64,000 nt of DNA, from contig CAWHBM010000001.1 in NCBI GenBank assembly GCA_963827725.1, positions 1,984,001 through 2,048,000 of the forward strand, read 5' to 3'. Source of the stretch: VAXT01 sp963827725 (lineage in GTDB: Bacteria; Actinomycetota; Thermoleophilia; Gaiellales; Gaiellaceae). Below, in pieces: positions 1 through 7,784 of this stretch (its first letter is position 1; the number at the start of each line of letters is the position of its first letter). The position numbers and the translations under genes were made by a program. The notes under the pieces are model-generated. The model searched no databases. It was not told the DNA's origin and saw only the letters and a list, made by a program, of their open reading frames with translations.

Positions 1-905
1 AGCGGGCCGTGGACACGGTCGAGAAGCTGCTCGACCTGCACGGGCCGCCCGTGTACGTGCGCAAGCAGATCGTCCACAACGCCCACGTCGTGCGCGACCT
101 GGAGGCGCGGGGCGCGATCTTCGTCGAGGACGAGCGCGACGTGCCGGAGGGCGAGACGGTCGTCCTCTCGGCGCACGGTGTCGCGCCAGAGGTCTACCGC
201 AACGCGGAGGCGCGAGGACTGAACACCGTGGACGCCACGTGCCCGCTCGTGACGAAGGTGCACGTCCAGGCGCGCCGGTACGCCGCCGAGGGGTACACGG
301 TCCTGCTCATCGGCCACGAGGGGCACGAGGAGGTCGTGGGCACGACCGGCGAGGCCCCTGAGTCGACGATCCTCGTTCAGTCGGTCGCGGACGCGGATGC
401 GCTCGATCTGCCCGCGGACGCGAAGGTCGCGTACATCACGCAGACGACGCTCTCCGTCGACGAGACCGGCGAGATCATCACCGCGCTTCGCCGGCGCTTC
501 CCGCAGGTCTATGCGCCCAAGAAAGAGGACATCTGTTACGCGACCACCAACCGGCAGTGGGCCGTGAAGGACCTGCTTACGGAGGTCGACCTGCTGCTCG
601 TGATCGGGTCACGCAACTCGTCGAACTCGAACCGGCTCGTCGAGGTGGCCCGCGCAAACGGCGTCCAGGCGCATCTGATCGACGACGAGACCGACATCGA
701 CGTGACCTGGCTCGACGGGGTCGAGACGGTTGGCCTGACCTCGGGAGCCTCGGCGCCGGAAAAGCTCGTCGATCGGGTCTGCGACTGGTTCCGCGCACGA
801 GGCGTGGAGGACATCTCCGCGCACCGCGTCGTCGACGAGGACGTCGAGTTCCGGCTGCCAGTCGAGCTCCGCCGCGAGCTCGCGCTCGCCGAGAGCCAGG
901 CCTAG
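1..905 (+). CDS. ispH: 4-hydroxy-3-methylbut-2-enyl diphosphate reductase (5'-truncated by window edge)
   Basis: Last enzyme of the MEP isoprenoid pathway; a cytosolic [4Fe-4S] enzyme that reduces HMBPP to IPP and DMAPP. The visible part begins RAVDTVEKLL, which in IspH directly follows the FCAGV iron-sulfur loop, so about 15 N-terminal residues lie outside the window; codons start at base 3. Two of the three cluster cysteines are visible (DATCPLV and EDICYAT), as are the TQTT-S-xx-E segment and the SSNSNRL substrate-binding motif. The GTG at base 9 is not the true start because it would remove the first cluster cysteine. A small minus-strand frame converges 3 bases after the stop. Confidence 0.95.
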   Translation, partial: RAVDTVEKLLDLHGPPVYVRKQIVHNAHVVRDLEARGAIFVEDERDVPEGETVVLSAHGVAPEVYRNAEARGLNTVDATCPLVTKVHVQARRYAAEGYTVLLIGHEGHEEVVGTTGEAPESTILVQSVADADALDLPADAKVAYITQTTLSVDETGEIITALRRRFPQVYAPKKEDICYATTNRQWAVKDLLTEVDLLLVIGSRNSSNSNRLVEVARANGVQAHLIDDETDIDVTWLDGVETVGLTSGASAPEKLVDRVCDWFRARGVEDISAHRVVDEDVEFRLPVELRRELALAESQA

Positions 906-908
906 GCC

Positions 909-1070
909 CTAGGACTTCGGCTTCTCGTCGTCGCGGCGCTCTTCGCCGGAGCGGCGATCCTTGCCCGACCGGCGGTCTGCGCGCTTGGCGGCGTCACTCT
1001 TCCTGCGCCGCTCTTCGGCTGTGCGCCGGTCCTTGCCCGATCGCCGCTCGGGATCTTTGCCCGCTGACAT
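909..1070 (-). CDS. small highly charged hypothetical protein with GKDRR/EERR repeats
   Basis: A 53-residue frame starting at the ATG at 1070. It is almost entirely charged: the block RRSGKDRR occurs twice, each followed by an EERR-type segment. There is no signal peptide, membrane segment or cysteine. It lies tail-to-tail with ispH (3-base gap). Low complexity and length make a fold hard to predict; a disordered nucleic-acid-binding peptide is possible, but no function can be assigned. The same frame stays open upstream to 1154, but the ATG at 1070 is preferred because the upstream part runs through the GGGGTC repeat. Confidence 0.45.
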   Translation of the reverse strand: MSAGKDPERRSGKDRRTAEERRRKSDAAKRADRRSGKDRRSGEERRDDEKPKS

Positions 1071-1111
1071 GGGGCGATCATGACGCCCGCGCGGGCTGGA
1101 CGCTAGGTGAT

Positions 1112-1149
1112 GGGGTCTGACCCCATGATCTTTACGGGGTCTGACCCCG
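1112..1149. repeat. two-unit GGGGTCAGACCCC palindromic repeat, copy 1
   Basis: Two copies of the 13-bp palindrome GGGGTCTGACCCC (GGGGTCAGACCCC on the other strand) lie 24 bases apart, separated by a short AT-richer spacer. The same unit occurs three times at 11320-11394. The inner copy overlaps the 3' end of tag: the minus-strand reading encodes the last residues GQTP and the TAA stop. It looks like a mobile or recombinogenic intergenic repeat that settled at a gene end. Confidence 0.8.
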
Positions 1150-1704
1150 TCCACCCGTCAACTCGGCGTAGCGATAACAGGTGACGACGTGGTCGTTGAC
1201 GAGGCCGGTTGCCTGCATGAAGGCGTAGCAGACCGTCGGTCCGACGAAGCGGAACCCTCGTTTCTTCAGGTCCTTGCTCATCGCCTTCGACTCGGCGGTC
1301 TCTGCCGGGATATCCCTGATCGAGCGCCACCGGTTCACGATCGGCTCGCTTCCGACGAAGTCCCATAAGTACGCGTCGAGGCTGTCCAGCTCGAGCACCC
1401 GCTTCGCATTGTTGACCGTCGATTCGACCTTGAGCCGGTTCCGGACGATGCCGGGATCGGCGAGCAGCCGCTCCACATCTTTCTTGGTGAAGCGCGCGAC
1501 CTTCGCGGCGTCGAAGTTCGCGAACGCCTTCCGGTAGCCCTCGCGCTTACGCAGGATCGTCGACCAGGAGAGCCCCGCCTGGGCGCCTTCGAGCGTGAGC
1601 ATCTCGAACAGGTGCCGCTCGTCGTGCGACGGAACTCCCCACTCCTCGTCGTGGTAGGCGAGGTACTCGGGGTCGGCCTCCGGAACCCACCCGCAGCGCT
1701 TCAC
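1132..1704 (-). CDS. tag: DNA-3-methyladenine glycosylase I
   Basis: Base-excision repair glycosylase removing 3-methyladenine. The 190-residue product matches the usual Tag length (about 187). It has the family's zinc site: Cys4 in RCGWV, a His in YHDEEWG, and the C-terminal NDHVVTCYRY His/Cys pair. The start is GTG at 1704, forming a GTGA overlap with the ileS stop, so the gene is translationally coupled behind ileS. The C-terminus is unusual: the final GQTP and stop codon are written by the GGGGTCAGACCCC repeat, so the ancestral tail was probably different. A second, AlkA-type glycosylase lies near 55 kb. Confidence 0.93.
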   Translation of the reverse strand: MKRCGWVPEADPEYLAYHDEEWGVPSHDERHLFEMLTLEGAQAGLSWSTILRKREGYRKAFANFDAAKVARFTKKDVERLLADPGIVRNRLKVESTVNNAKRVLELDSLDAYLWDFVGSEPIVNRWRSIRDIPAETAESKAMSKDLKKRGFRFVGPTVCYAFMQATGLVNDHVVTCYRYAELTGGRGQTP

Positions 1705-4700
1705 GCCTTGACGATCTCCGGCTTGCCCGAGCCGCCGTCGGTTCGGATCTCGATGGCGAGGACTTCCTCCTTGATCCAGTCCGCGTGAGCAAGGAGGTCG
1801 GAGGCGGTCTCCGGCAGCGTGACGAGGATCCGGTCGGTCAGCTCGAGGCCCGCTTCCTTGCGCATCGAGTTCAGCTCGTGGATCAGGTCGAGCACTCGCC
1901 CCTCGAGCTCGAGCTCGGCGTCGAGGGCGGTGTCGAGAGCGACGGTGACGCCGTCGGCGCTCGCAACTGCCCAGCCTTCCTTGCCGGTCAACTCGACCAG
2001 CACCTCCCCCGCCGCGAGGTCGTGGCCGGCGGCCCGGAAGCCGCCGGCAGGAAGCTCCTCGAACTTCCCGGCCTCGAGCGCCGCGCGAACCGCACCGAGC
2101 TCCTTCCCGAGCTTCGGGCCGAGCACGGGCAGATTCGGCTTGACGCGGAGCTCCGTCGCCTCGACGTCGCCGAGCTCGACGTCCTTCACGCGGAGCTCGT
2201 CCCGGATTTCGTCCACGTGGCTCGCAGCGAGCGGAGCACCCTCGACCACGAGCCGGCGGAGCGGCTGTCGTAGCTTGAGGCCGGACGCCGCCCTCGCCTG
2301 ACGGCCGAGGTCCACGACCCGGCGCGTCGCCACGACTTCGGCCAGGAGCTCGATGTCCCGTTCGCCCGCGTCCTCCCACCGAACGAGGAAAACCGATTCC
2401 GGAGCATCGTCGGCGCGCAGGGCCCGCCACAGGTGCTCGGCGAGGAACGGCATCACGGGCGCGATCACGACGATCGCTCGTACGAGCGCTGTCCACAGCG
2501 TCTCCAGCGCTGCCGGATCGCCGTTCCAGAAGCGCCTCCGCGACCGGCGGATGTACCAGTTGGAGAGGTCATCGACGAAGCGCTCGAACGCGACGAGGAC
2601 ATCGGGCGTCCAGTAGCGCTCGTACGCATCGGTGGCCTCGGCGACGAGCTGCTCGGCACGCGAGAGGAGCCAGCGGTCGATCGGCTCGAGCTCGCGCGCC
2701 TCGCCCGGCTTCCAGTCTGCGTCGGCGACGTTGGCGTAGTCGACGAAGAACTTCACCGAGTTCCAGAGCGTGAGGAGCCGGCGCTTGACCTCGTTCGCCG
2801 GCCCGTAGCCGAACTTGAGGTTCTGCCCCGGGTTCTGCTCGCAGAACTGCCAGCGCATCACGTCGGCCCCCATCCGGTCGAGCGCCTCGTCCGCCTCGAT
2901 CGAGTTGCCCCAGGAGCGATGCATCTCGCGGCCGGTCTCGTCGAGCAGCTTCTCGTAGGTCAGCACCCTCCGATACGGCGAGGCACCGACGAGGGTGATC
3001 GACATGAACGAGATCGAATAGAACCAGAGCCGGATCTGCTCTCGCATCTCCGAGATCCAGTCCGCGGGGAACCACTGTTCCCAGTACGCATGGTCGGGCA
3101 GGTCTGCGCCGGACAGCCCCTCCGCAGCCCCGTTCGCATAGCCGCCGGGGATCCACTCCGGGCTCTGCCAGCCGAGGGTCGAGAAAGGAACGATCCCCGC
3201 ATCGAGCCAGGCGTCTCCGACCTCGGGGATGCGGTGCACGTCCTTCCCGCACGAGCCGCACGAGATCGTCACCCCGTCCACCCAGGGGCGGTGCAGCTCC
3301 TTCAGCTCGTCGAGGCCCGCCGTCGCTCGCTCCTCGAGCTCGGCCCGCGACCCGATCACGTTGACCTCGCCGCAGTCGCAAGGGTAGACCGGGAGCGGTA
3401 GCCCGAAGTAGCGCTTCCGCGAGATGTTCCAGTCGCCCATGTTCCGCAGCCAGTCGTCCATGCGCTTGGAGTAGAAGGACGGCGTCCACTCGACCTCCGC
3501 GTTCGCATCCAGCATCGGCTGCCGGATCTCGTCGCAGGCGATGAACCAGTCGTCGACGACCCGGAAGACCAGCGGCGTCCCGCAGCGCCAGCACGTTGGA
3601 TAGCGGTGCGTGATCCGCCCTGACTCGACGAGCAGATCGCGCCGGCGGAGGTCCTCGATGACCAGATCTGCGACCTCGTCCGTCGAGAAGCCCTCGAACG
3701 GCCCGTAGCCCGGAAGCATCCGGCCGGATTCGTCGATCGGCGTGAGCACCGGCAAGTCGTGCATGCGCGAGAGCTCGAAGTCCTCGGAGCCGGCGCCCGG
3801 CGCGATGTGGACGATGCCCGTGCCCTCGTCCATCGTGACCTCGTCCCACGGAATGATCCGGTGGACGATCCCCTCCTGGGCAGACACGTAGTCGAACGGC
3901 CCCTCGTACTCGAGGCCCACGAGCTCCTCCCCGCGGACCGACCGCGTCGCCTTCTCGTCCGGGTATGCCTCGCGCGCGACCCAGTCGCCGGCCTCGAGCA
4001 GGATGTACTCCGCATCCGGCTTGACCGCGGCCGCGACGTTCGCCGGAAGCGTCCAGGGCGTCGTCGTCCAGATCATGACCGCCTCGCCGTCGCGCCCCTT
4101 CAGCGGGAAGCGCACCTGCAGGGACGGATGCTCGAGCTCCTTGTATTCCCCGGCAAAGAGCTCGTGCTGGGAGATCGACGTCCCGCAACGCGGGCACCAC
4201 TCGGTGGAACGGTGCCCCTTGTAGAGCCAACCGCGCTCATGGACGGCCTTCAGGAACGTCCAGATGTACGAGATGTTCGTGTCCGAGAACGTGTGGTAGT
4301 CGTTGTCCCAGTCCATCCAGCGGCCGAGCCGGCGATCCTGGGCCGTGATCACCTCGGCGTAGTGCGCGACGCGCTCCTTGCAGCGCTCGGCGAACTCGGC
4401 GAGGCCGTACTCCTCGATGTCCCGCTTCGAGTTCAGCCCGAGCGCCTTCTCGACCTCGACCTCGACCCAGAGCCCCTGGCAGTCGAATCCGTTCTGGTAA
4501 CGCTGATCGAGCCCGCGCAGCGCCTTGTAGCGCTGGAAGACGTCTTTCAGCGTGCGGCCCCACGCGTGATGGACGCCCATGGGGTTGTTCGCCGTGATCG
4601 GCCCGTCGATGAAGCTGAAACGCTCCTCGCCGCGGTTTTGCTCGCGCAGCTTCTCGAAGACCCGCTCGCGTTCCCACCAGTCCAGGACCTCGAGCTCCAG

Positions 4701-4742
4701 GGCGGAGTGGTCGGGTACGGCCGGAAGGGGCTCGAAGGGCAT
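1701..4742 (-). CDS. ileS: isoleucyl-tRNA synthetase, type 2-like, with swapped GVHH signature
   Basis: A 1013-residue class I synthetase that charges tRNA-Ile, with an editing domain and Cys-rich zinc sites (WCPRC, CWRCG, CDCG/CGSCG). The class I HxGH motif is replaced by G56-V57-H58-H59: the first and third positions are exchanged. The KMSKS region is also divergent, reading EMHRSWGN at residues 606-613. GxHH-type IleRS2 enzymes have been described in some Bacillales and linked to extreme mupirocin resistance; that link is prior knowledge, not shown here. The ATG start at 4742 fits the family N-terminus. tag overlaps its stop by 4 bases. Divergent trxA starts 126 bases away across a tandem repeat. 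Confidence 0.96.
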   Translation of the reverse strand: MPFEPLPAVPDHSALELEVLDWWERERVFEKLREQNRGEERFSFIDGPITANNPMGVHHAWGRTLKDVFQRYKALRGLDQRYQNGFDCQGLWVEVEVEKALGLNSKRDIEEYGLAEFAERCKERVAHYAEVITAQDRRLGRWMDWDNDYHTFSDTNISYIWTFLKAVHERGWLYKGHRSTEWCPRCGTSISQHELFAGEYKELEHPSLQVRFPLKGRDGEAVMIWTTTPWTLPANVAAAVKPDAEYILLEAGDWVAREAYPDEKATRSVRGEELVGLEYEGPFDYVSAQEGIVHRIIPWDEVTMDEGTGIVHIAPGAGSEDFELSRMHDLPVLTPIDESGRMLPGYGPFEGFSTDEVADLVIEDLRRRDLLVESGRITHRYPTCWRCGTPLVFRVVDDWFIACDEIRQPMLDANAEVEWTPSFYSKRMDDWLRNMGDWNISRKRYFGLPLPVYPCDCGEVNVIGSRAELEERATAGLDELKELHRPWVDGVTISCGSCGKDVHRIPEVGDAWLDAGIVPFSTLGWQSPEWIPGGYANGAAEGLSGADLPDHAYWEQWFPADWISEMREQIRLWFYSISFMSITLVGASPYRRVLTYEKLLDETGREMHRSWGNSIEADEALDRMGADVMRWQFCEQNPGQNLKFGYGPANEVKRRLLTLWNSVKFFVDYANVADADWKPGEARELEPIDRWLLSRAEQLVAEATDAYERYWTPDVLVAFERFVDDLSNWYIRRSRRRFWNGDPAALETLWTALVRAIVVIAPVMPFLAEHLWRALRADDAPESVFLVRWEDAGERDIELLAEVVATRRVVDLGRQARAASGLKLRQPLRRLVVEGAPLAASHVDEIRDELRVKDVELGDVEATELRVKPNLPVLGPKLGKELGAVRAALEAGKFEELPAGGFRAAGHDLAAGEVLVELTGKEGWAVASADGVTVALDTALDAELELEGRVLDLIHELNSMRKEAGLELTDRILVTLPETASDLLAHADWIKEEVLAIEIRTDGGSGKPEIVKA

Positions 4743-4790
4743 GCGTCGATTCTACGAGCGGAATGACGGAGGGCACGGCGCCGTTAGATG

Positions 4791-4826
4791 AGGTAGGTAC
4801 CTTTTTCGAGGTAGGTAACTTTTTCG
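4791..4826. repeat. two tandem 18-bp repeats in the ileS-trxA divergent promoter region
   Basis: Two head-to-tail 18-mers, AGGTAGGTACCTTTTTCG at 4791-4808 and AGGTAGGTAACTTTTTCG at 4809-4826, differ at one base. They lie between the divergent ileS and trxA starts, 43 bases upstream of the trxA ATG. Being AT-rich in a GC-rich setting, they may be operators or duplicated promoter elements. Confidence 0.7.
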
Positions 4827-4868
4827 CTGCCCGGGTATCACCATTTGGAAAGCCAAGAAAGGATCCGC

Positions 4869-5222
4869 ATGTCGACTGCAGTGACCGAGTCCACCTTTGA
4901 CCAGGAAGTCCTCTCCAGCGACAAGCCGGTGATCGTCGACTTCTGGGCGGAATGGTGTGGGCCCTGCCACGCGGTCTCCCCAGTCCTCGACAAGATCGCC
5001 GAGGAGCGCGCCGGCGAGCTCAAGCTCGTCAAGGTCAACATCGACGAGGAGCAAGGACTAGCGGAGCGCTACGGGATCGCGTCGATCCCGACGATCGTCC
5101 TGTTCAGGGACGGCGAGCCGGCAGCAGCCGCGATCGGCGCGCAGCCGAAGGGTGCGATCGAGAAGCAGCTTGGCCTAGGCGAGGCCGAGACCCCAAGCAA
5201 CAACGGCACCGAGCCTTCCTAG
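4869..5222 (+). CDS. trxA: thioredoxin
   Basis: A 117-residue cytosolic thiol-disulfide oxidoreductase. The active site WCGPC has Cys30 and Cys33, preceded by VIVDFWAE, and the cis-Pro loop reads IASIPTI. A family-typical single thioredoxin fold covers residues 5-105, followed by a short acidic and polar tail. The ATG at 4869 has a good ribosome-binding site (AGAAAGGA, about 6 bases upstream); the frame extends to a TTG at 4845 but without such a site. The stop overlaps, tail to tail, the stop of the DUF2231 gene. Confidence 0.95.
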   Translation: MSTAVTESTFDQEVLSSDKPVIVDFWAEWCGPCHAVSPVLDKIAEERAGELKLVKVNIDEEQGLAERYGIASIPTIVLFRDGEPAAAAIGAQPKGAIEKQLGLGEAETPSNNGTEPS

Positions 5223-5734
5223 GCTTCCGCCTCCTCCTTCGCCGGAGAGGGAATCGGCGAGACCGCGCTTGCCGCCGGCTCGTTCGCGAGGTTGAGAACC
5301 CGCATTCCGTGGACGAACACGATCGCGCCGCCTAGCCAGCCGCCCACCGCCATGACGGCGAAGCCGGCGAGCGTCATGGCGAGCGAGCCGCCGCTGACGA
5401 CGCCGTCCACATAGTCGGCTTGACCCGCTCCGGCCGCGATCGCGAACAGGATCGTCGCCGCCAGCATCACGGCCAGATGCGCGGTAGCCGTCCGCCAGAG
5501 CGGCGTCCCGCGCGATATGTCGAGCCACTCGACGAAGCCGGTGAGCGCGGTCGGGAGGGTCACGACGAGCCCTGCGATCAGGCCCAGCCACCATGCGGTT
5601 GCCGTGTTGTGCTCACTGACTCCGAGCTTCGAGAGGACCGCCATGGCCGTTGCGAACGTGTAAGCCCCGATGGTGATGTCGGTGAGGGACGGGTGCAGCG
5701 GGTGGCCCGGAAAGCCCTTGAGCAACCACTTCAT
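5219..5734 (-). CDS. DUF2231 family four-helix membrane protein
   Basis: A 171-residue integral membrane protein. The N-terminus carries the DUF2231 hallmark GHPLHPSLTDITIGAYTFAT, followed by four hydrophobic segments near residues 15-35, 45-65, 80-100 and 115-140, and a soluble Ala/Pro/Glu-rich tail. Conserved histidines in GHPLHP suggest a cofactor or metal contact, but the family has no established role. It lies 4 bases downstream of the CADD-like gene in the same direction, so the two are probably cotranscribed. The stop overlaps the trxA stop. Confidence 0.85.
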   Translation of the reverse strand: MKWLLKGFPGHPLHPSLTDITIGAYTFATAMAVLSKLGVSEHNTATAWWLGLIAGLVVTLPTALTGFVEWLDISRGTPLWRTATAHLAVMLAATILFAIAAGAGQADYVDGVVSGGSLAMTLAGFAVMAVGGWLGGAIVFVHGMRVLNLANEPAASAVSPIPSPAKEEAEA

Positions 5735-5738
5735 CGCG

Positions 5739-6332
5739 TTACCTCCTGGCTTCGACTCCGTCGAGGAGGGTCCAGTTGCCCTTCAGTGCCGCCTCGGCCT
5801 TCTCGACGAGGCGATCGGTGTCGGCCTCGGTCGCCTCCGACTCGAGAACGCGGCGCGACTCGGCAGCGTGCTCGTGGTCGAGGTCCGAGTGGAGGGCGAA
5901 GTACGTCGCGCCCGGCTCGTCGGCGGCAACTCCGTAATGGTCGCGGAGGCCGTCGAGCTTCGCCTTGGAGACAGCTGGCTGACCCGCCTCGATCGCGTAC
6001 ATGACCGCGAGCGCCTCGAGCCGGTCACCAGGAGCGGTCCAGGCCATCACGCACTCGGCTGTCTCGGGAGCCGGGGCTCGCGAGAGGTCCGCGTCGAAGG
6101 CTGCCGCGAACTCGTCCCAGAGCTTCACGTGGTCGGCTTCCTCCTGCGCATGCTCGGCGTTGCCGCTTCCGACCGCGGTCTCCGCGAGCGCGACGACGGC
6201 GTGCCTGTACTCGCCCGCGTAATGGGCGAGCTCGTCCCGGCGAAGCTCGCCGCAGCTCCACCGGCGGTAGAAGGGATGCTCGAGCAGGTTCCACCTCTCG
6301 CGCACGGCATCGAGTCTCTCGATCAGATCCAC
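5739..6332 (-). CDS. haem-oxygenase-like diiron oxygenase, CADD/PqqC-like (candidate pABA synthase)
   Basis: A 197-residue all-helical protein of the haem-oxygenase-like diiron superfamily. The N-terminal EHPFYRRWSCGEL (residues 18-30) resembles the start of chlamydial CADD, whose Tyr27 and a Lys are consumed to build p-aminobenzoate; the equivalents here would be Tyr22 and Lys125 (or Lys123). Putative iron ligands are Glu64 or Glu65, His68, Glu115, His148, Asp152 and His155, the last three forming the H-x3-D-x2-H pattern. It precedes a DUF2231 membrane protein by 4 bases. The fold is well supported; the pABA role is inferred from recalled CADD features. TENA or PqqC-like functions are alternatives. 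Confidence 0.75.
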   Translation of the reverse strand: MDLIERLDAVRERWNLLEHPFYRRWSCGELRRDELAHYAGEYRHAVVALAETAVGSGNAEHAQEEADHVKLWDEFAAAFDADLSRAPAPETAECVMAWTAPGDRLEALAVMYAIEAGQPAVSKAKLDGLRDHYGVAADEPGATYFALHSDLDHEHAAESRRVLESEATEADTDRLVEKAEAALKGNWTLLDGVEARR

Positions 6333-6354
6333 CTGGGCTCCTTTCGTGGCTGAG

Positions 6355-6464
6355 GCATCGGTTTGCGATGCACCTGAGGCGTCGCTTGCGATGCCGCTTT
6401 GGAGGCCATGCCGGCTTCGCTGGCGTGGCCGTTGAAGGCCATGCTGGCTTCGCCAGTATGGCCG
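6355..6464. repeat. cluster of four short hairpins (REP-like), copy A of a dispersed repeat
   Basis: Between the divergent CADD-like and diacylglycerol-kinase-like genes lie hairpins GCATCG/CGATGC (6355-6371), GCGTCG/CGATGC (6379-6395), GGCCATGCCGGC/GCTGGCGTGGCC (6405-6431) and a variant of the last (6438-6464). The block 6379-6433 recurs almost intact at 44181-44235, so it is a dispersed bipartite hairpin repeat. The rest of the 150-base gap shows nothing else clear. Confidence 0.75.
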
Positions 6465-6484
6465 TCTTAGGCGATGCTAACGCG

Positions 6485-7279
6485 ATGGACGGCTTCCTCG
6501 TCATCAACCCGCGGTCCGGAAGCGGCGAGCCCGGCGCGGAGAAGCTTCGCGACGAAGCCCAGTCGCGGGGAATCGAGACACGCCTCCTCGGGAAAAACGA
6601 CGATCCCGCGGAGCTCGCTCGCGACGCGCCGGATGGGCCGATCGGAATGGCCGGCGGAGACGGCTCGCTCGCCACGGTCGCCCAGGTCGCCATCGATCGC
6701 GGCGTGCCGTTCGTCGCCGTGCCCTTCGGAACCCGGAACCATTTCGCCCGTGACATCGGGCTCGACCGAGACGATCCGATTGCCGCCCTCGACGCATTCC
6801 AGGGGCGCGAGCAGCTGATCGACGTGGGCCGTGTGAACGACCGGCTGTTCCTGAACAACGTCTCGCTCGGCGTCTATGCGCGGCTCGTTCACCGCCGCGA
6901 AAGCCACCGCCGCCGGCGCAACGCGTTCGCGCGTCTGCGGGCCCTTGGGCTTCTCGTTCGGCGCCCGGGCTCACTCGGCGTGACGATCGACGGTCGCCCA
7001 GCGCACGCGAGAATCGTGCTCGTGGCCAACAACGACTACGAGCTCGACCTCCTCTCGGTCGGAGAGCGTGAGCGCATCGACGAGGGCAATCTCCACCTCT
7101 ACGTCGCCCACGGCTGGCTTCCCCGAAGCTGGGAAGAACAGAGCGCAGAGACGTTCACGATCGACGCGAGGGCGGGGCGGCTGCCGGCGGCCATCGACGG
7201 CGAGCCCGAGGAGCTCGAGACCCCGCTCCGGTTCGCGATCGAGCCCGGCGCGCTACGGGTTCTCGTCCCGCCAGGCTGA
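6485..7279 (+). CDS. diacylglycerol kinase / lipid kinase family protein
   Basis: A 264-residue protein of the DAGK catalytic family, which includes YegS and DgkB-type lipid kinases that phosphorylate diacylglycerol or related lipids. The N-terminal FLVINPRSGSG, the nucleotide loop MAGGDGSLATV (near residue 60) and VPFGTRNHFARD are the classic motifs; the C-terminal half has IDVGRVNDRLFLNNVSLGVYA. The ATG at 6485 lies directly before the conserved first strand; the open frame upstream runs through the hairpin repeats and is not credible. The 3' end overlaps the restored end of the minus-strand Nudix gene. Confidence 0.88.
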   Translation: MDGFLVINPRSGSGEPGAEKLRDEAQSRGIETRLLGKNDDPAELARDAPDGPIGMAGGDGSLATVAQVAIDRGVPFVAVPFGTRNHFARDIGLDRDDPIAALDAFQGREQLIDVGRVNDRLFLNNVSLGVYARLVHRRESHRRRRNAFARLRALGLLVRRPGSLGVTIDGRPAHARIVLVANNDYELDLLSVGERERIDEGNLHLYVAHGWLPRSWEEQSAETFTIDARAGRLPAAIDGEPEELETPLRFAIEPGALRVLVPPG

Positions 7280-7766
7280 AATCACTTCACGCGTGTGCGG
7301 GAAGGCGAGCTCCTCTTCCGGGACCTCGTCGGGTGCGAACCAGCGGAGCTCCGCGACGTCATCGGCGGGCTCCGGAGTCCCTTCGACGATGCGTGTGGAC
7401 CAGATAGAGGTTCAGCGTCACCGGGGACGAGCCGTCTTCGCCATAGCGGTCGAGCCACACGCCCAGGAAGTCCAGCGGCTCCACCTCGACGCCGGCCTCC
7501 TCCTTCAGCTCGCGGCGGATGCACTCGAGTGGATGCTCCTCCTCCTCGAGGAACCCACCCGGGAAGTCCCACATGCCCCTGAAAGGGTCGACCCCACGGC
7601 GCGAGAGCAGGAGGCGCCCCTCCTCGTCCACGCAGACCGCACTCGCCGTCGGCTTCGAGCTCGCGTACTCGACGAAGCCGCACTCAGGGCAATCGACCTT
7701 CCCCTCTTCGACATCGATCTCCGCCGCACAGCGAGGGCAATGCTTCCAATCGTCGAGCCGTCCCAC
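7253..7766 (-). CDS. Nudix hydrolase with N-terminal zinc ribbon, frameshifted near its 3' end
   Basis: A nucleoside-diphosphate-linked hydrolase. An N-terminal zinc ribbon (CPRC...CPEC) precedes a complete Nudix box, GGFLEEEEHP...RRELKEEAG, as in NudC-like or ADP-ribose-type enzymes. As sequenced, the frame leaves the family sequence after NLYLVHT and stops at 7359. The missing tail IVEGTPEPADDVAELRW...SAWRDENP is intact in the neighbouring frame and ends at 7253, so one indel lies near 7388-7394. This may be a sequencing error or a recent lesion. The GTG start at 7766 is 18 bases from the divergent start of the cyclic-nucleotide-binding protein. Confidence 0.85.
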
Positions 7767-7784
7767 GTCGGCACAATAGAGGCC

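Noticed and set aside
1132..2496. Long minus-strand frame extending tag upstream inside ileS
   Set aside because: The upstream part is Arg-rich shadow translation of ileS; the GTG at 1704 directly precedes the conserved Cys4 of Tag.
2433..3401. Several 150-350-codon plus-strand frames antisense to ileS
   Set aside because: They mirror a well-conserved synthetase, have no motifs and show typical high-GC shadow composition.
4743..4868. T-box leader upstream of ileS
   Set aside because: Only 126 bases separate divergent starts and no T-box sequence or specifier stem was found; the visible feature is a tandem repeat.
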